Shown here piece by piece: positions 1 to 7,430 of a stretch of 34,795 nucleotides of DNA. Location: NCBI GenBank assembly GCA_021736505.1, contig JAIPFU010000006.1, forward strand, positions 1 through 34,795, written 5' to 3'. Each line of letters opens with the position of its first letter. Position 1 is the stretch's first letter. The notes under the pieces are model-generated. The model was not told the DNA's origin and did no database searches. It saw nothing but the letters and a program-made list of their open reading frames with translations. This stretch comes from Spirochaetia bacterium. GTDB lineage: Bacteria > Spirochaetota > Spirochaetia > PWKH01. The translations under genes and the position numbers were made by a program.

Positions 1-60
1 ACCCTTTATCTGATTGTTGATGGCCTCGAGACGCTTCAGTTTTTCTTCAAATGTTTTCAT
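1..60 (-). CDS. xseB: Exodeoxyribonuclease VII small subunit, N-terminal fragment
   Basis: Small subunit of exonuclease VII, which degrades single-stranded DNA from both ends together with several XseB chains per XseA. Only the first 20 codons are in the window, and the gene runs off the left edge. The ATG at 58-60 opens a peptide beginning MKTFEEKLKRLEAI, which is the typical start of the family's coiled-coil helix. It overlaps the end of xseA by 14 bp, so the two are probably translationally coupled and made in one operon. The reading frame is too short for an ORF caller; the call rests on the N-terminal motif and on the conserved xseA-xseB order. Confidence 0.85.
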   Translation of the reverse strand, partial: MKTFEEKLKRLEAINNQIKG

Positions 61-1264
61 GGATTATCTCCTCTACCTCCGCAGCCAGCGAACCTTCAGC
101 CAAGCGTACGGTAATCTTGTCCTGTTTTTTACACGTTTCTGCAGATGTGATAACATCTCCGGTTTCCTTTCGGCTTACCACTGCGAAACCGCGCTTCATG
201 ATATGTTCTGGAGACTGTGCCTCCAGCTGCCGTTCTGCCAGGGCTAGGGAATGTCTTCTATTCTGTAACAGCTGCTTCATATGCTGTTTCAGTGCATCTG
301 TTTCATCATCCAATGCCTGAATATACGGCGCTATAATATATGAGAAGCGCTCCTTAAAGGCCTCAGGGGTAAATGCATTCAGGAGAAGCCGGGTTTTTTC
401 TAAACGACTGCTTATTTCAGTGGTAATCTGTTCCCGTAAATTCTGAATGCGGTGAATAATCTCCTCACGTTCTGAACTGACAAGTTCAGCAGCGGCGGAA
501 GGAGTTGGAGCTCGTTTATCGGCAGCATAATCTGTGAGAGCCCAGTCAATTTCATGTCCTACTGCACTGATTATCGGGATTGCTGAGGCAGCTGCCGCAC
601 GAACAACACCCTCATCCGAAAAGGGGAGAAGATCCTCCAGAGAACCGCCACCTCGGCCGATGATGAGTGTATCTATATCTTTTCGCGCATTTGCTCGCTG
701 AATTTGTTGAATCAGCTGCTTTGGAGCCCGGTCCCCCTGAACAGCTGCAGGAAAAACAAGTACTCGCACCCCTGCATTTCGCCGTTCAAGAACCTGTAGA
801 ATGTCGCGGATTGCAGCCCCGGTAGGTGAGGTGATCACACCAATACAGGAGGGAAGCATGGGAAGCGGCCTTTTTCTGGATTCATCGAATAATCCTTCCG
901 CTGCAAGCCTGCGTTTCCTTTCTTCAAGCATCTGCAGTATATTGCCCTCGCCAAGGCGCTGGATACTGTCGCAGATAATTTGGTAATTACCACGTTTAGC
1001 ATATACGGAGATATTCCCTTTTACCGTGATACGCATGCCGTCTTGAGGCTTGAATGGAACCTTGAAGGTTTTAAATTTGAACATGACACAGGAAATTGAA
1101 GAGTTGTCATCCTTGAGGGTAAAATACCAATGTCCCGAGCTTGCCGGCCGGAAATTTGATATCTCTCCTTCCACAGTCAGACCGTAAAAGGACTGCTCCA
1201 GAGTCTGCTTTATGAGATCAGTAATGTCAGAAACGCTTAAAACTTCTTGCTGAAATGAGAACAT
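47..1264 (-). CDS. xseA: Exodeoxyribonuclease VII large subunit
   Basis: Catalytic large subunit of exonuclease VII, acting on single-stranded DNA in repair and recombination. The N-terminal 100 residues form the OB-fold domain (motif VEGEISNFRPASSGHWYFTLKD). They are followed by the catalytic core with GVITSPTGAAIRDIL, IIGRGGGSLEDLLPF and SAVGHEIDWALTDYAADKRAPTPS, all hallmarks of the family, and a helical C-terminus ending in a KRGFAVV strand. About 405 residues is normal length. I prefer ATG at 1264 because MFSFQQEVLSVSDI matches usual family starts. An in-frame GTG at 1273 adds three residues. Neither start has a strong Shine-Dalgarno site. The stop lies inside xseB. Confidence 0.96.
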   Translation of the reverse strand: MFSFQQEVLSVSDITDLIKQTLEQSFYGLTVEGEISNFRPASSGHWYFTLKDDNSSISCVMFKFKTFKVPFKPQDGMRITVKGNISVYAKRGNYQIICDSIQRLGEGNILQMLEERKRRLAAEGLFDESRKRPLPMLPSCIGVITSPTGAAIRDILQVLERRNAGVRVLVFPAAVQGDRAPKQLIQQIQRANARKDIDTLIIGRGGGSLEDLLPFSDEGVVRAAAASAIPIISAVGHEIDWALTDYAADKRAPTPSAAAELVSSEREEIIHRIQNLREQITTEISSRLEKTRLLLNAFTPEAFKERFSYIIAPYIQALDDETDALKQHMKQLLQNRRHSLALAERQLEAQSPEHIMKRGFAVVSRKETGDVITSAETCKKQDKITVRLAEGSLAAEVEEIIHENI

Positions 1265-1309
1265 AGCTGACACATTATATCTTTTTCAGCTTTGCTTCAA
1301 GGTAAAACA

Positions 1310-1344
1310 AAAACACCCTTCCACTAAAAGTGAAAAGGTGTTTT
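1310..1344 (-). terminator. Rho-independent terminator after the SurA-like gene
   Basis: A 16-bp stem (1310-1325 with 1329-1344; two G-U type pairs) closes a 3-nt loop. Read on the minus strand it is followed by a T-rich tail. It lies between the stop of the SurA-like lipoprotein gene (1406) and the start of xseA, so it should end that transcript and separate it from the xse operon. The + strand reading also has a TTTT flank, so it may work in both directions. Confidence 0.75.
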
Positions 1345-1405
1345 CTAGTTTTGAGAATTTGTCAGCAGAAAAATTAAATGATTTTGTAAATTTTACCTTA
1401 CTGCT

Positions 1406-2332
1406 CTACTCTTGTTCCTGCTGCATTTGTTCAAGCTGCTGCTGCTGTGCTTTCTGCTGTTCATAAAGTTCCCGTAACTCATCTTCAGAGAATTCAAGAT
1501 CACTCTCATCAAGCACAGAAGAGACGTACTGTTCCATATATAATTGGATAGGAAGCTGGTTTGCAATATCTTTCTGCAAATCATCCATGGTCATCCCAGC
1601 CTGATGAAGCTGCTGTTTCAGAGCCTCTTCTCCACCGAACTGATCTATGTACATCTGCACCTGCTGCTGAATCTGTTCATCTGTTGCTGAAACACCCTCT
1701 TCTTCGGCTTTTTGCTCCAATAACGAAATGTTTATCAAATTACCCAGAAGCTGAGGGCGAATTTGTGCAATATAGTTTTCAGCTTCTTCACCTTCAGGAT
1801 CAAGTCCCTGCATCACAAGATTCTGGAGCTGCTGCTGTTCCATAGCTGCAAGTTCCCGATAGGGAATATCTTCCCCATTAACAGTAGCGACTACTGCATC
1901 CTGATCACCGGAATCTGCTTTATCAAGGTCAGTTGTGATATCCGCGGCAGCTTCAAGTTCACCTACGTGCTCCATAAGGACTTCATTCTGTTTCTGCTGA
2001 GCAAGCTGTTTCTCAAGTTCAGGCCTGGCTTGTTCAAAACCGTCAACTTCACTGTCCTGAGGATCAACTGGTATTTGCGTACTCCCTTCAGAATCACTTT
2101 CTGCTATTTCATCTGAAGTATCTGGCTCTGCTGCAGGTTCCTCCACCGGCTCTAGAGCCGCAGCTTCTTCAGATCTTGGTTCTGTGCCTTGTGCGTTTTC
2201 ATCAACGTTATTAGCACATGACATTCCGCTGAGAAAAAACAGTACCAAGATGATACTCCCTGCATACAATAGATTTCTTTTGAACTTAGATCGTTGAGAT
2301 GTTTTCTTCTTTGGTTCTTTTGTCTGTGTAAT
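1406..2332 (-). CDS. SurA N-terminal domain lipoprotein (periplasmic chaperone-like), probable AUU start
   Basis: Predicted exported lipoprotein with an N-terminal SurA-like chaperone domain. After a hydrophobic stretch (ILVLFFLSGMSC) comes a possible spirochaete-type lipobox cysteine, then about 90 acidic, E/A/P-rich residues. The SurA_N-like region follows (VVATVNGEDIPYRELAAM, then QLLGNLINISLLEQKAEEEG). The C-terminus is Gln/Glu-rich and there is no parvulin isomerase domain. The only conventional start is TTG at 2269, which lacks a Shine-Dalgarno site and leaves no basic N-region. The frame stays open upstream, and AUU at 2330-2332 sits 8 nt after a GGAGGG (complement of 2341-2346). From there a Lys/Arg-rich N-region precedes the hydrophobic core and Cys is residue 39 of 308. 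Function is inferred; the start is the uncertain point, with 2269 as fallback. Confidence 0.8.
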   Translation of the reverse strand: MTQTKEPKKKTSQRSKFKRNLLYAGSIILVLFFLSGMSCANNVDENAQGTEPRSEEAAALEPVEEPAAEPDTSDEIAESDSEGSTQIPVDPQDSEVDGFEQARPELEKQLAQQKQNEVLMEHVGELEAAADITTDLDKADSGDQDAVVATVNGEDIPYRELAAMEQQQLQNLVMQGLDPEGEEAENYIAQIRPQLLGNLINISLLEQKAEEEGVSATDEQIQQQVQMYIDQFGGEEALKQQLHQAGMTMDDLQKDIANQLPIQLYMEQYVSSVLDESDLEFSEDELRELYEQQKAQQQQLEQMQQEQE

Positions 2333-2640
2333 ACAAATAACCCTCCAAGTAGTTACCTTATAATATTGGCAGCACTATACTGCCTATAAGGAATGTTGTG
2401 GGCTCAAGATAAAAAGAAAATACCTATTGGGCAAGAAATTTAACATAATTCGGCTTAATTTTTTAAAAATTGTCGTTATTGCAAGCTGTTATTATCAGTA
2501 GAATAGTAAAATTACAAGAAGAGATGAAAAAAACAAAAAAGAACAGAAAAAAAGACCGTCATGCCGAATTCCCCTGCTTATGTGGAAAGCAGTAAGCGGT
2601 GATGACAGTCTTTCATTTACTATCCCCTAAGCATGTTCGC
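2333..2640. other. Gene-free stretch: lipoprotein leader and ferredoxin terminator
   Basis: About 300 bp without a gene. It holds the GGAGGG ribosome binding site of the SurA-like gene (2341-2346). Next to it is an interrupted inverted repeat at 2356-2391 (CCTTATA and GGCAG arms), just upstream of that site in the minus-strand leader, which could be an operator or leader hairpin. The ferredoxin terminator is at 2551-2613. The rest, about 2400-2550, is A/T-rich and shows nothing I can name. Confidence 0.5.
2551..2613 (-). terminator. Rho-independent terminator of the ferredoxin gene
   Basis: Long hairpin: outer arms 2551-2566 and 2597-2613 (AAAGACNGTCAT...CCG), with an inner CTGCTT/AAGCAG stem. 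On the minus strand it ends in a run of seven T followed by more T-rich sequence. It lies 28 bp beyond the ferredoxin stop, an ideal position for terminating that monocistronic transcript. Confidence 0.85.
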
Positions 2641-2841
<201 letters not shown>

Positions 2842-3030
2842 TTACCAATTAGGAATATATACCTACAGAAGATTTCAGTCAAGGCGGCTTATCATCTTTT
2901 ACCTGTCAGATTCCCCTCTCTAATATGTATTTCGGCTTATAAACAAGAAAATCCTGGAACAAAATCTTCTCTGTCACAAAATTATAATTCTTTAAGGATA
3001 TCCAGTATATGGAGGATAACTGTTGACAAG

Positions 3031-3942
3031 ATGCTTTTAAATAAGAAAATAGTGTATATGGCTAAAAAAAATTTCCAGCATAATTACCAGGATAATAAAA
3101 TTCATAATAAACTTCATGATGAACTTCATAATGAGCAGGATAAGGAACAGCATAATAATTACTCTGGCTACGGAGATAGTTCAAGAAAAAATCTGCTGGG
3201 AACAAAAATCGGCAGATTAATTGATCTAATTGAGTCCTCTTCATCAATAACGGCTTTTACGGGAGCCGGGGTTTCCACCTTATCCGGAGTGCGTGATTTT
3301 CGTGGAAAGAACGGCCTTTACAATGATGAAGATGCCGACAGGATATTTGACGGGGAGTGGTTTAGACGCGATCCTTCTATTTATTACAAGGGTACGAAGG
3401 AGCTGATTTACGGTCTCGACCGACTGCAGCCCTCTATTGTACATCGTGTCCTTGCTGCGATGGAGCAGGCAGGCAAACTCGACGGCGGAGTCATCACCCA
3501 GAATATTGATCTGCTTCATGAACGGGCGGGAAGCAGGAAAATTATGGAAATTCACGGTTCACCGTTTTACCATCACTGCATGTCCTGCGGTAAGCGATAC
3601 ACCTTTGAAGAGATTATCCCAAAGGTTCGGAAGGATACGGTCCCTCACTGTGATGAATGCGGAGGGGTGCTGAAGCCGGAAATTACGTTTTTCGGGGAGA
3701 GTCTTCCGCAAAAAGCATTGAGTGATGCCGTCGATTCGGCTTCCCGTGCGGACCTGCTGCTAGTGCTCGGCTCGACATTACTGGTGCAGCCGGCGGCCTC
3801 CCTTCCGATGTATACGCTGCGTAATGGCGGGCGCGTAGTCATCATCAATAATATGTCCACCCCCATTGATATGTATGCGGAACTGCTGCTCTACGATCTG
3901 CAGGAGGTCTTTGAAGTTTTGGCTGAGAGCTTTCTTCCTTAG
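3031..3942 (+). CDS. Sir2-family NAD-dependent protein deacylase with His-rich repeat N-terminus
   Basis: Sirtuin that removes acyl groups from protein lysines using NAD+. The core begins near ITAFTGAGVSTLSGVRDFRG (NAD loop) and contains TQNIDLLHERAG. The catalytic His lies in MEIHGSP, a zinc knuckle in CMSCGK...CDECGG, and KPEITFFGESLP and GSTLLVQPAASLP follow. The core is complete. Ahead of it lies a low-complexity stretch encoded by seven 12-bp units (3076-3159), giving tetrapeptides such as IHNK, LHDE, LHNE, QHNN. The start is uncertain: ATG 3031 has GGAGG but 15 nt away, while ATG 3058 has only a weak site. Both put the repeat inside the protein. The gene stands alone, so its targets are unknown. 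Confidence 0.9.
   Translation: MLLNKKIVYMAKKNFQHNYQDNKIHNKLHDELHNEQDKEQHNNYSGYGDSSRKNLLGTKIGRLIDLIESSSSITAFTGAGVSTLSGVRDFRGKNGLYNDEDADRIFDGEWFRRDPSIYYKGTKELIYGLDRLQPSIVHRVLAAMEQAGKLDGGVITQNIDLLHERAGSRKIMEIHGSPFYHHCMSCGKRYTFEEIIPKVRKDTVPHCDECGGVLKPEITFFGESLPQKALSDAVDSASRADLLLVLGSTLLVQPAASLPMYTLRNGGRVVIINNMSTPIDMYAELLLYDLQEVFEVLAESFLP
3076..3159 (+). repeat. 12-bp x 7 in-frame tandem repeat in the Sir2 N-terminus
   Basis: Seven degenerate 12-bp units in phase with the reading frame: CAGCATAATTAC, CAGGATAATAAA, ATTCATAATAAA, CTTCATGATGAA, CTTCATAATGAG, CAGGATAAGGAA, CAGCATAATAAT. Each encodes four residues, with His or Asp always second. The result is a hydrophilic 28-residue segment before the sirtuin core. 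Confidence 0.8.
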
Positions 3943-3987
3943 TCATTCCTGTGTGTTAATAAATTTTCCTGTTCTCGCCGTTTGCGT

Positions 3988-4016
3988 TTGCAATATCTCT
4001 TTCTCTTCTATATACT
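3988..4016 (+). promoter_or_regulatory. Predicted sigma-70 promoter of the osmoprotectant ABC operon
   Basis: TTGCAA (3988-3993), a 17-bp spacer, then TATACT (4011-4016), about 32 bp before the likely permease start at 4048. It lies in the gap after the Sir2 stop. The match is good by eye, but no scoring was possible. Confidence 0.55.
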
Positions 4017-4047
4017 ATGAATAGTTTGAGTGAAAAGGGAAGCTTTT

Positions 4048-4710
4048 ATGCAGTTTCTTAGGGATGTGTTCTCCCTGTATGCCGCGAGATCCTCATTTTT
4101 TGCCCGGCTGTTTGTTGAGCATATCTATTTAACCCTTATTGCGGTTCTGATCATAAGCTGTATCGGTCTCACAATGGGTATTATTATTACCCGATACCGA
4201 AGGGCTGCAAAAATCGTACTCTCCCTGGTGAATTTTCTTTACACCATTCCTACCATCGCACTGTTCGGCTTTCTGGTCTCGTTTACCGGAATAGGAAACA
4301 CCAGTGCAATCATAGCATTAACCGCTTACGGCCTCATACCCATTATTCGAAATACCTATGTTGGTATTGTGGAGGTTGATCCGCTTATTGTGGAAGCAGC
4401 CGTAGGAATGGGAAGTACGGACTGGCAGCTGCTCTGGAATGTGCAGTTTCCCATGGCTCTACCGGTAATTATTGCCGGTTTTCGCACCATGGTCGTCATG
4501 ACCATTGCTTTAGGGGGTATTGCTTCATTTATCGGCGCCGGTGGGCTGGGGGTAGCAATTTGGCGAGGAATTACCACAAACTTTACGGAAATGACCGTAG
4601 CCGGCAGTATACTCGTGGCATTGCTGGCAATAGTAATTGATCTGATTCTTGGATTATTAGAGAGGATTATACGGAAAAAGGTCCTGGGGACCGAATCTGC
4701 AAGGGGGTAG
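4048..4710 (+). CDS. Osmoprotectant (glycine betaine/choline-type) ABC transporter permease
   Basis: Inner-membrane permease of an OpuB/OpuC/YehW-type importer for compatible solutes. About 220 residues form roughly five to six hydrophobic segments. The binding-protein-dependent transport EAA loop reads EAAVGMGSTDWQLLWNVQFP, followed by IASFIGAGGLGVAIWRGI, typical of this family. ATG at 4048 is preferred because AAGGGA lies 7 nt upstream; an in-frame GTG at 4030 has no such site. It is the first gene of a three-gene operon and ends 3 nt before the binding protein. Only one permease is encoded, whereas OpuB/OpuC systems have two, so it probably works as a homodimer. The substrate is inferred from the family. 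Confidence 0.92.
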   Translation: MQFLRDVFSLYAARSSFFARLFVEHIYLTLIAVLIISCIGLTMGIIITRYRRAAKIVLSLVNFLYTIPTIALFGFLVSFTGIGNTSAIIALTAYGLIPIIRNTYVGIVEVDPLIVEAAVGMGSTDWQLLWNVQFPMALPVIIAGFRTMVVMTIALGGIASFIGAGGLGVAIWRGITTNFTEMTVAGSILVALLAIVIDLILGLLERIIRKKVLGTESARG

Positions 4711-4713
4711 AGA

Positions 4714-5676
4714 ATGAAGGATTTTACAAAGGATAGATGGGGCTCGGTTGTAACGGAAAAGAGGTGCAGGCTGATGCCTACGCGGCGGATTTCGGCCAGC
4801 GTGTTCATCGTGATTGCTGCAGTGCTTTTCATGATTACGGCACTCACCGGCTGCGAAGGTGAAAAAAAAGTTGTGGTGGCATCGAAACCCCATGCGGAGC
4901 AGTATATCCTAGCTGAAATGCTTACCCTGATTATAGAGGACAGAACAGATATCTCTGTGGAGAAGCAGCTCGGCATCGGTGGCGGGACTGCAAACATACA
5001 GCCGGGGATGGAATCCGGGGAGATTGATATCTATCCCGAGTACACCGGAACAGGGTGGCTGTTTGTCCTCAAAGAAGAGCTTGTCAAAAATCCTGATGAT
5101 CTGTATCGCCAGGTAAAGGAAGGCTATGCAGATGAATACGATATCATCTGGCTGGATCGCTACGGCTTTAATAATACCTACGCCATGGCCGTTGACCCTG
5201 ATATTGCAGAGAAATATCAGCTGGAAACGTATTCAGATTTAGCTGAGGTCAGTGACCAGCTTGTTTTCGGCGGGGAGTATGATTTTTATGAACGGGAGGA
5301 CGGCTTGCCGGGTCTCATTGATGTATATGGCTTTAATTTCAAGGATACCAAAGAAATTGATATCGGTCTCAAGTATGAAGCTATCGGTTCAGGGCAGGTG
5401 GATGTTATAAATGCGTTCTCCACCGACGGACTCATCAAGGAGTATGATCTGAAAGTTCTGGACGACGACAAGTACTTTTTCCCATCCTACCAGGCTGCTA
5501 CCCTGATACGGGGTGAGACCTTGGAGGAATACCCGGAACTGGAAGCTGTACTGAACGTCATGAACGGATTAATTTCCGATAATGAGATGATTGAATTGAA
5601 CTACAAGGTGGAAAAAGAGAATGAAGATCCTGCAGCGACAGCCAGGGAGTTCCTTATATCCAAGAAAATACTGTAG
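4714..5676 (+). CDS. Osmoprotectant ABC transporter substrate-binding lipoprotein
   Basis: Solute-binding lipoprotein that delivers a quaternary-amine osmolyte to the permease. A basic N-region and hydrophobic segment (ASVFIVIAAVLFMITALTGC) end in the lipobox cysteine, residue 47. The mature part starts VVVASKPHAEQYILAEML and includes GGGTANIQPGMESGEIDIYPEYTGTGW, the family's ligand-loop signature, and GSGQVDVINAFSTDGLI. Start 4714 follows AAGGGGGTAGAGA; an internal ATG at 4774 would give a more usual signal length but a poorer ribosome site. 320 residues is close to family size. It is separated from the ATPase gene by a 13-bp tandem array. Confidence 0.93.
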   Translation: MKDFTKDRWGSVVTEKRCRLMPTRRISASVFIVIAAVLFMITALTGCEGEKKVVVASKPHAEQYILAEMLTLIIEDRTDISVEKQLGIGGGTANIQPGMESGEIDIYPEYTGTGWLFVLKEELVKNPDDLYRQVKEGYADEYDIIWLDRYGFNNTYAMAVDPDIAEKYQLETYSDLAEVSDQLVFGGEYDFYEREDGLPGLIDVYGFNFKDTKEIDIGLKYEAIGSGQVDVINAFSTDGLIKEYDLKVLDDDKYFFPSYQAATLIRGETLEEYPELEAVLNVMNGLISDNEMIELNYKVEKENEDPAATAREFLISKKIL

Positions 5677-5690
5677 GGGATACACAGGAG

Positions 5691-5776
5691 AGCTTCAAAA
5701 AGAAGCTTCAAAAAGTAGCTGTAAAAAGAAGCTTCAAAAAGAAGCTGCAAAAAGAAGCTGCAAAAAGAAGCTGCAA
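5691..5776 (+). repeat. 13-bp x 6.6 tandem repeat between binding-protein and ATPase genes
   Basis: Units of AGCTTCAAAAAGA and AGCTGCAAAAAGA (one AGCTGTAAAAAGA) run from 15 bp after the binding-protein stop to 10 bp before the ATPase ATG. In the AGCTTC units, AGCTTC and the next GAAGCT can pair around an A5 loop, giving serial small hairpins in the mRNA. The ATPase ribosome site is just beyond the array and weak (GTGAG). I infer an effect on the stoichiometry of the downstream gene. Confidence 0.9.
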
Positions 5777-5786
5777 GTGAGTAATT

Positions 5787-6950
5787 ATGGCAATAATCGA
5801 ATTTTCATCAGTTTATAAAAGCTACGGACCGGAGGTCCCAGTTCTCCGGGGCTTGGATGTCTCTGTAGAGCATGGTGAATTTATAACCTGTATAGGACCA
5901 TCCGGCTGCGGGAAAACCACATTTCTCAAAATCATCAATGCACTCCTATATCCCGAAGACGGTTCGGTGCAAATTTATGGAAAAGAGCTGAAGGACTGGG
6001 ATCCCATCGAACTCCGCCGCAGTATTGGCTACGTTATTCAGCAGGTGGGGCTTTTCCCCCACATGACGGTTCGGGAAAATATCGGCTATGTCTTGAGGAT
6101 TATGAAACGTCAGAAAAACGGCCGTTTTCGCCGTGCGGAAGAGCTTATTGAGCTGGTGGGATTGAGCCGATCCTACTTGGACCGTTATCCCCGAGAACTC
6201 AGTGGAGGACAGCAGCAGCGTGTAGGAGTTGCGCGTGCCCTGGCTGCAGATCCGGAAATCCTGCTGATGGATGAACCCTTCGGAGCAGTGGATGAAATCA
6301 CCCGAAAAACACTTCAGCTTGAAATGAAGAAACTTCATGAAGTGCTGCAGAAGACCATCATCTTTGTTACCCATGATATTGAAGAGGCCATGCGGCTGGG
6401 AACTCGTATTGCCTTATTGAACCAGGGTGTTATAGAACAGATAGACAGTCGAGAGAAGATGTTATTCGATCCTAAAACTCCATTTGTGGAAAGCTTTTTC
6501 GGGAGCAGAAATTTTTCCTCATTCCTGAATGTTGAAGCCGTCGGATCTGTCTATACCCCCCTGGGAGAGTCAAATTTTACTCGTGAAGAGGCCGGCGGTC
6601 TTCCTTCTGTTGATGTAAACTCCCCCTTAATAGAAGGCATAAAGAAGGTTTTTGATACTGGACATGAAATTCTGGCAGTCACTGACTGGAAAGAGGGTGA
6701 AAAAGAGAGGAAAGGGGTGAGAGCTGATAGGGGAGATCATAAAAAAAGCCCCAATATCCCTGCAGCAGCGGGGAAGCGTACTGGTATTACTGGCGGCGGT
6801 GGCAATGATGGCAATGATGGCGATGATGGCGGCTCCAATGGCGTTTACACTATCGATGCCGATAGTATTATTGGCACTTTTTCCCTAGCCACGATCAGGT
6901 CTATGTTTGATACGCATTTAGCTGAAGATACGCGCTATATCAGAACATAA
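5787..6950 (+). CDS. Osmoprotectant ABC transporter ATP-binding protein
   Basis: Cytoplasmic ATPase that powers the importer encoded just upstream. Walker A is GPSGCGKTT (residues about 37-45), the Q-loop region IQQVGLFPHMTV, signature LSGGQQQRVGVARALA, Walker B ILLMDEPFGAVD and the H-loop THD. About 240 residues of ABC domain are followed by a C-terminal region resembling the CBS-type regulatory segment of OpuCA/ProV (SPLIEGIKKVF..., VYTIDADSIIGTFSLATI). That region is interrupted by a charged linker and a Gly/Asn/Asp tract from three 9-bp repeats at 6801-6827. The start at 5787 follows GTGAGTAATT. The family is certain; whether the C-terminus still senses anything is open. Confidence 0.93.
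   Translation: MAIIEFSSVYKSYGPEVPVLRGLDVSVEHGEFITCIGPSGCGKTTFLKIINALLYPEDGSVQIYGKELKDWDPIELRRSIGYVIQQVGLFPHMTVRENIGYVLRIMKRQKNGRFRRAEELIELVGLSRSYLDRYPRELSGGQQQRVGVARALAADPEILLMDEPFGAVDEITRKTLQLEMKKLHEVLQKTIIFVTHDIEEAMRLGTRIALLNQGVIEQIDSREKMLFDPKTPFVESFFGSRNFSSFLNVEAVGSVYTPLGESNFTREEAGGLPSVDVNSPLIEGIKKVFDTGHEILAVTDWKEGEKERKGVRADRGDHKKSPNIPAAAGKRTGITGGGGNDGNDGDDGGSNGVYTIDADSIIGTFSLATIRSMFDTHLAEDTRYIRT
6801..6827 (+). repeat. 9-bp x 3 coding microsatellite in the ABC ATPase
   Basis: GGCAATGAT, GGCAATGAT, GGCGATGAT in frame, flanked by GGCGGC on both sides. They encode the Gly-Asn-Asp tract that interrupts the C-terminal regulatory region of the ATPase. Confidence 0.85.
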
Positions 6951-6973
6951 TACGATACATCATAATTTTTTAG

Positions 6974-7159
6974 GGTATACAGACAATTTATGAAGAAATT
7001 AGTATTCAGCACAATTATTGGATTGATGATGCAGCTCGTGTTACTATCCAAGAGCTTAAACCAGAGAACATAAGTATGAGAATGCTTCCTGAAAATATTC
7101 TTGCACAAGAACTTTTTGGGTTGGACTCTGAGCTTCCGGAGATTGATCTGCATCTGTAG
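6974..7159 (+). pseudogene. Possible decayed coding remnant
   Basis: Between a TAG at 6971 and a TAG at 7157 one frame stays open for 61 codons. It reads as a plausible acidic protein tail, with segments such as WIDDAARVTIQELKPENIS and ENILAQELFGLDSELPEIDL. There is no ATG, GTG or TTG with a ribosome site near its beginning. It could be the 3' end of a deleted gene or chance. I do not recognise the family. Confidence 0.25.
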
Positions 7160-7360
7160 AGCCCCTGATGAGGACATGCTTCACATCGCATTGCATCACA
7201 TAGAATCACATAGAATCACATCACATCTACAATTCATTCTTCATCACATTCAGTCTTTCAAGGTAAAAAAGCTCACTGAATCCTGAGGACAAAAGATCGT
7301 GAACTTTGTCATCAGCATGATTCTCCAGTAATCTTAAAAACAAGTTATTATAAAAACATA

Positions 7361-7389
7361 TTGTTATTATATAGACAAAATGTTATAAT
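7361..7389 (+). promoter_or_regulatory. Predicted sigma-70 promoter of the dap operon
   Basis: TTGTTA (7361-7366), a 17-bp A/T-rich spacer and a perfect TATAAT (7384-7389), 41 bp before the dapB ATG. Confidence 0.65.
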
Positions 7390-7430
7390 TATGCTAAATT
7401 GTTGTTTATTAAAAAAGATGGAGACAGAGT

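Larger units (their letters stand above)
6951..7430. other. 480-bp gene-free stretch before dapB
   Basis: No complete gene is visible. A 61-codon open frame without a start (6974-7159) has protein-like composition and may be a gene remnant. An alternative short frame from ATG 6990 gives a signal-like peptide (MKKLVFSTIIGLMMQLVLL) that soon stops. At 7201-7220 there are two 10-bp TAGAATCACA units inside CATCACA-rich sequence. The right end carries the dapB promoter. I see no lysine riboswitch architecture. Confidence 0.45.

Noticed and set aside
4356..4997. 213-codon open frame on the minus strand
   Set aside because: It is antisense to the permease and binding-protein genes, whose family motifs are clear; it has no ribosome site and no protein-like motif.
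5621..5818. 65-codon frame running through the 13-bp array
   Set aside because: It is open only because the repeat unit lacks stops in any frame; Lys/Ala/Cys monotony and no start signal.
7160..7430. Lysine riboswitch before dapB
   Set aside because: No five-helix lysine aptamer, conserved junction or terminator could be recognised in the leader.
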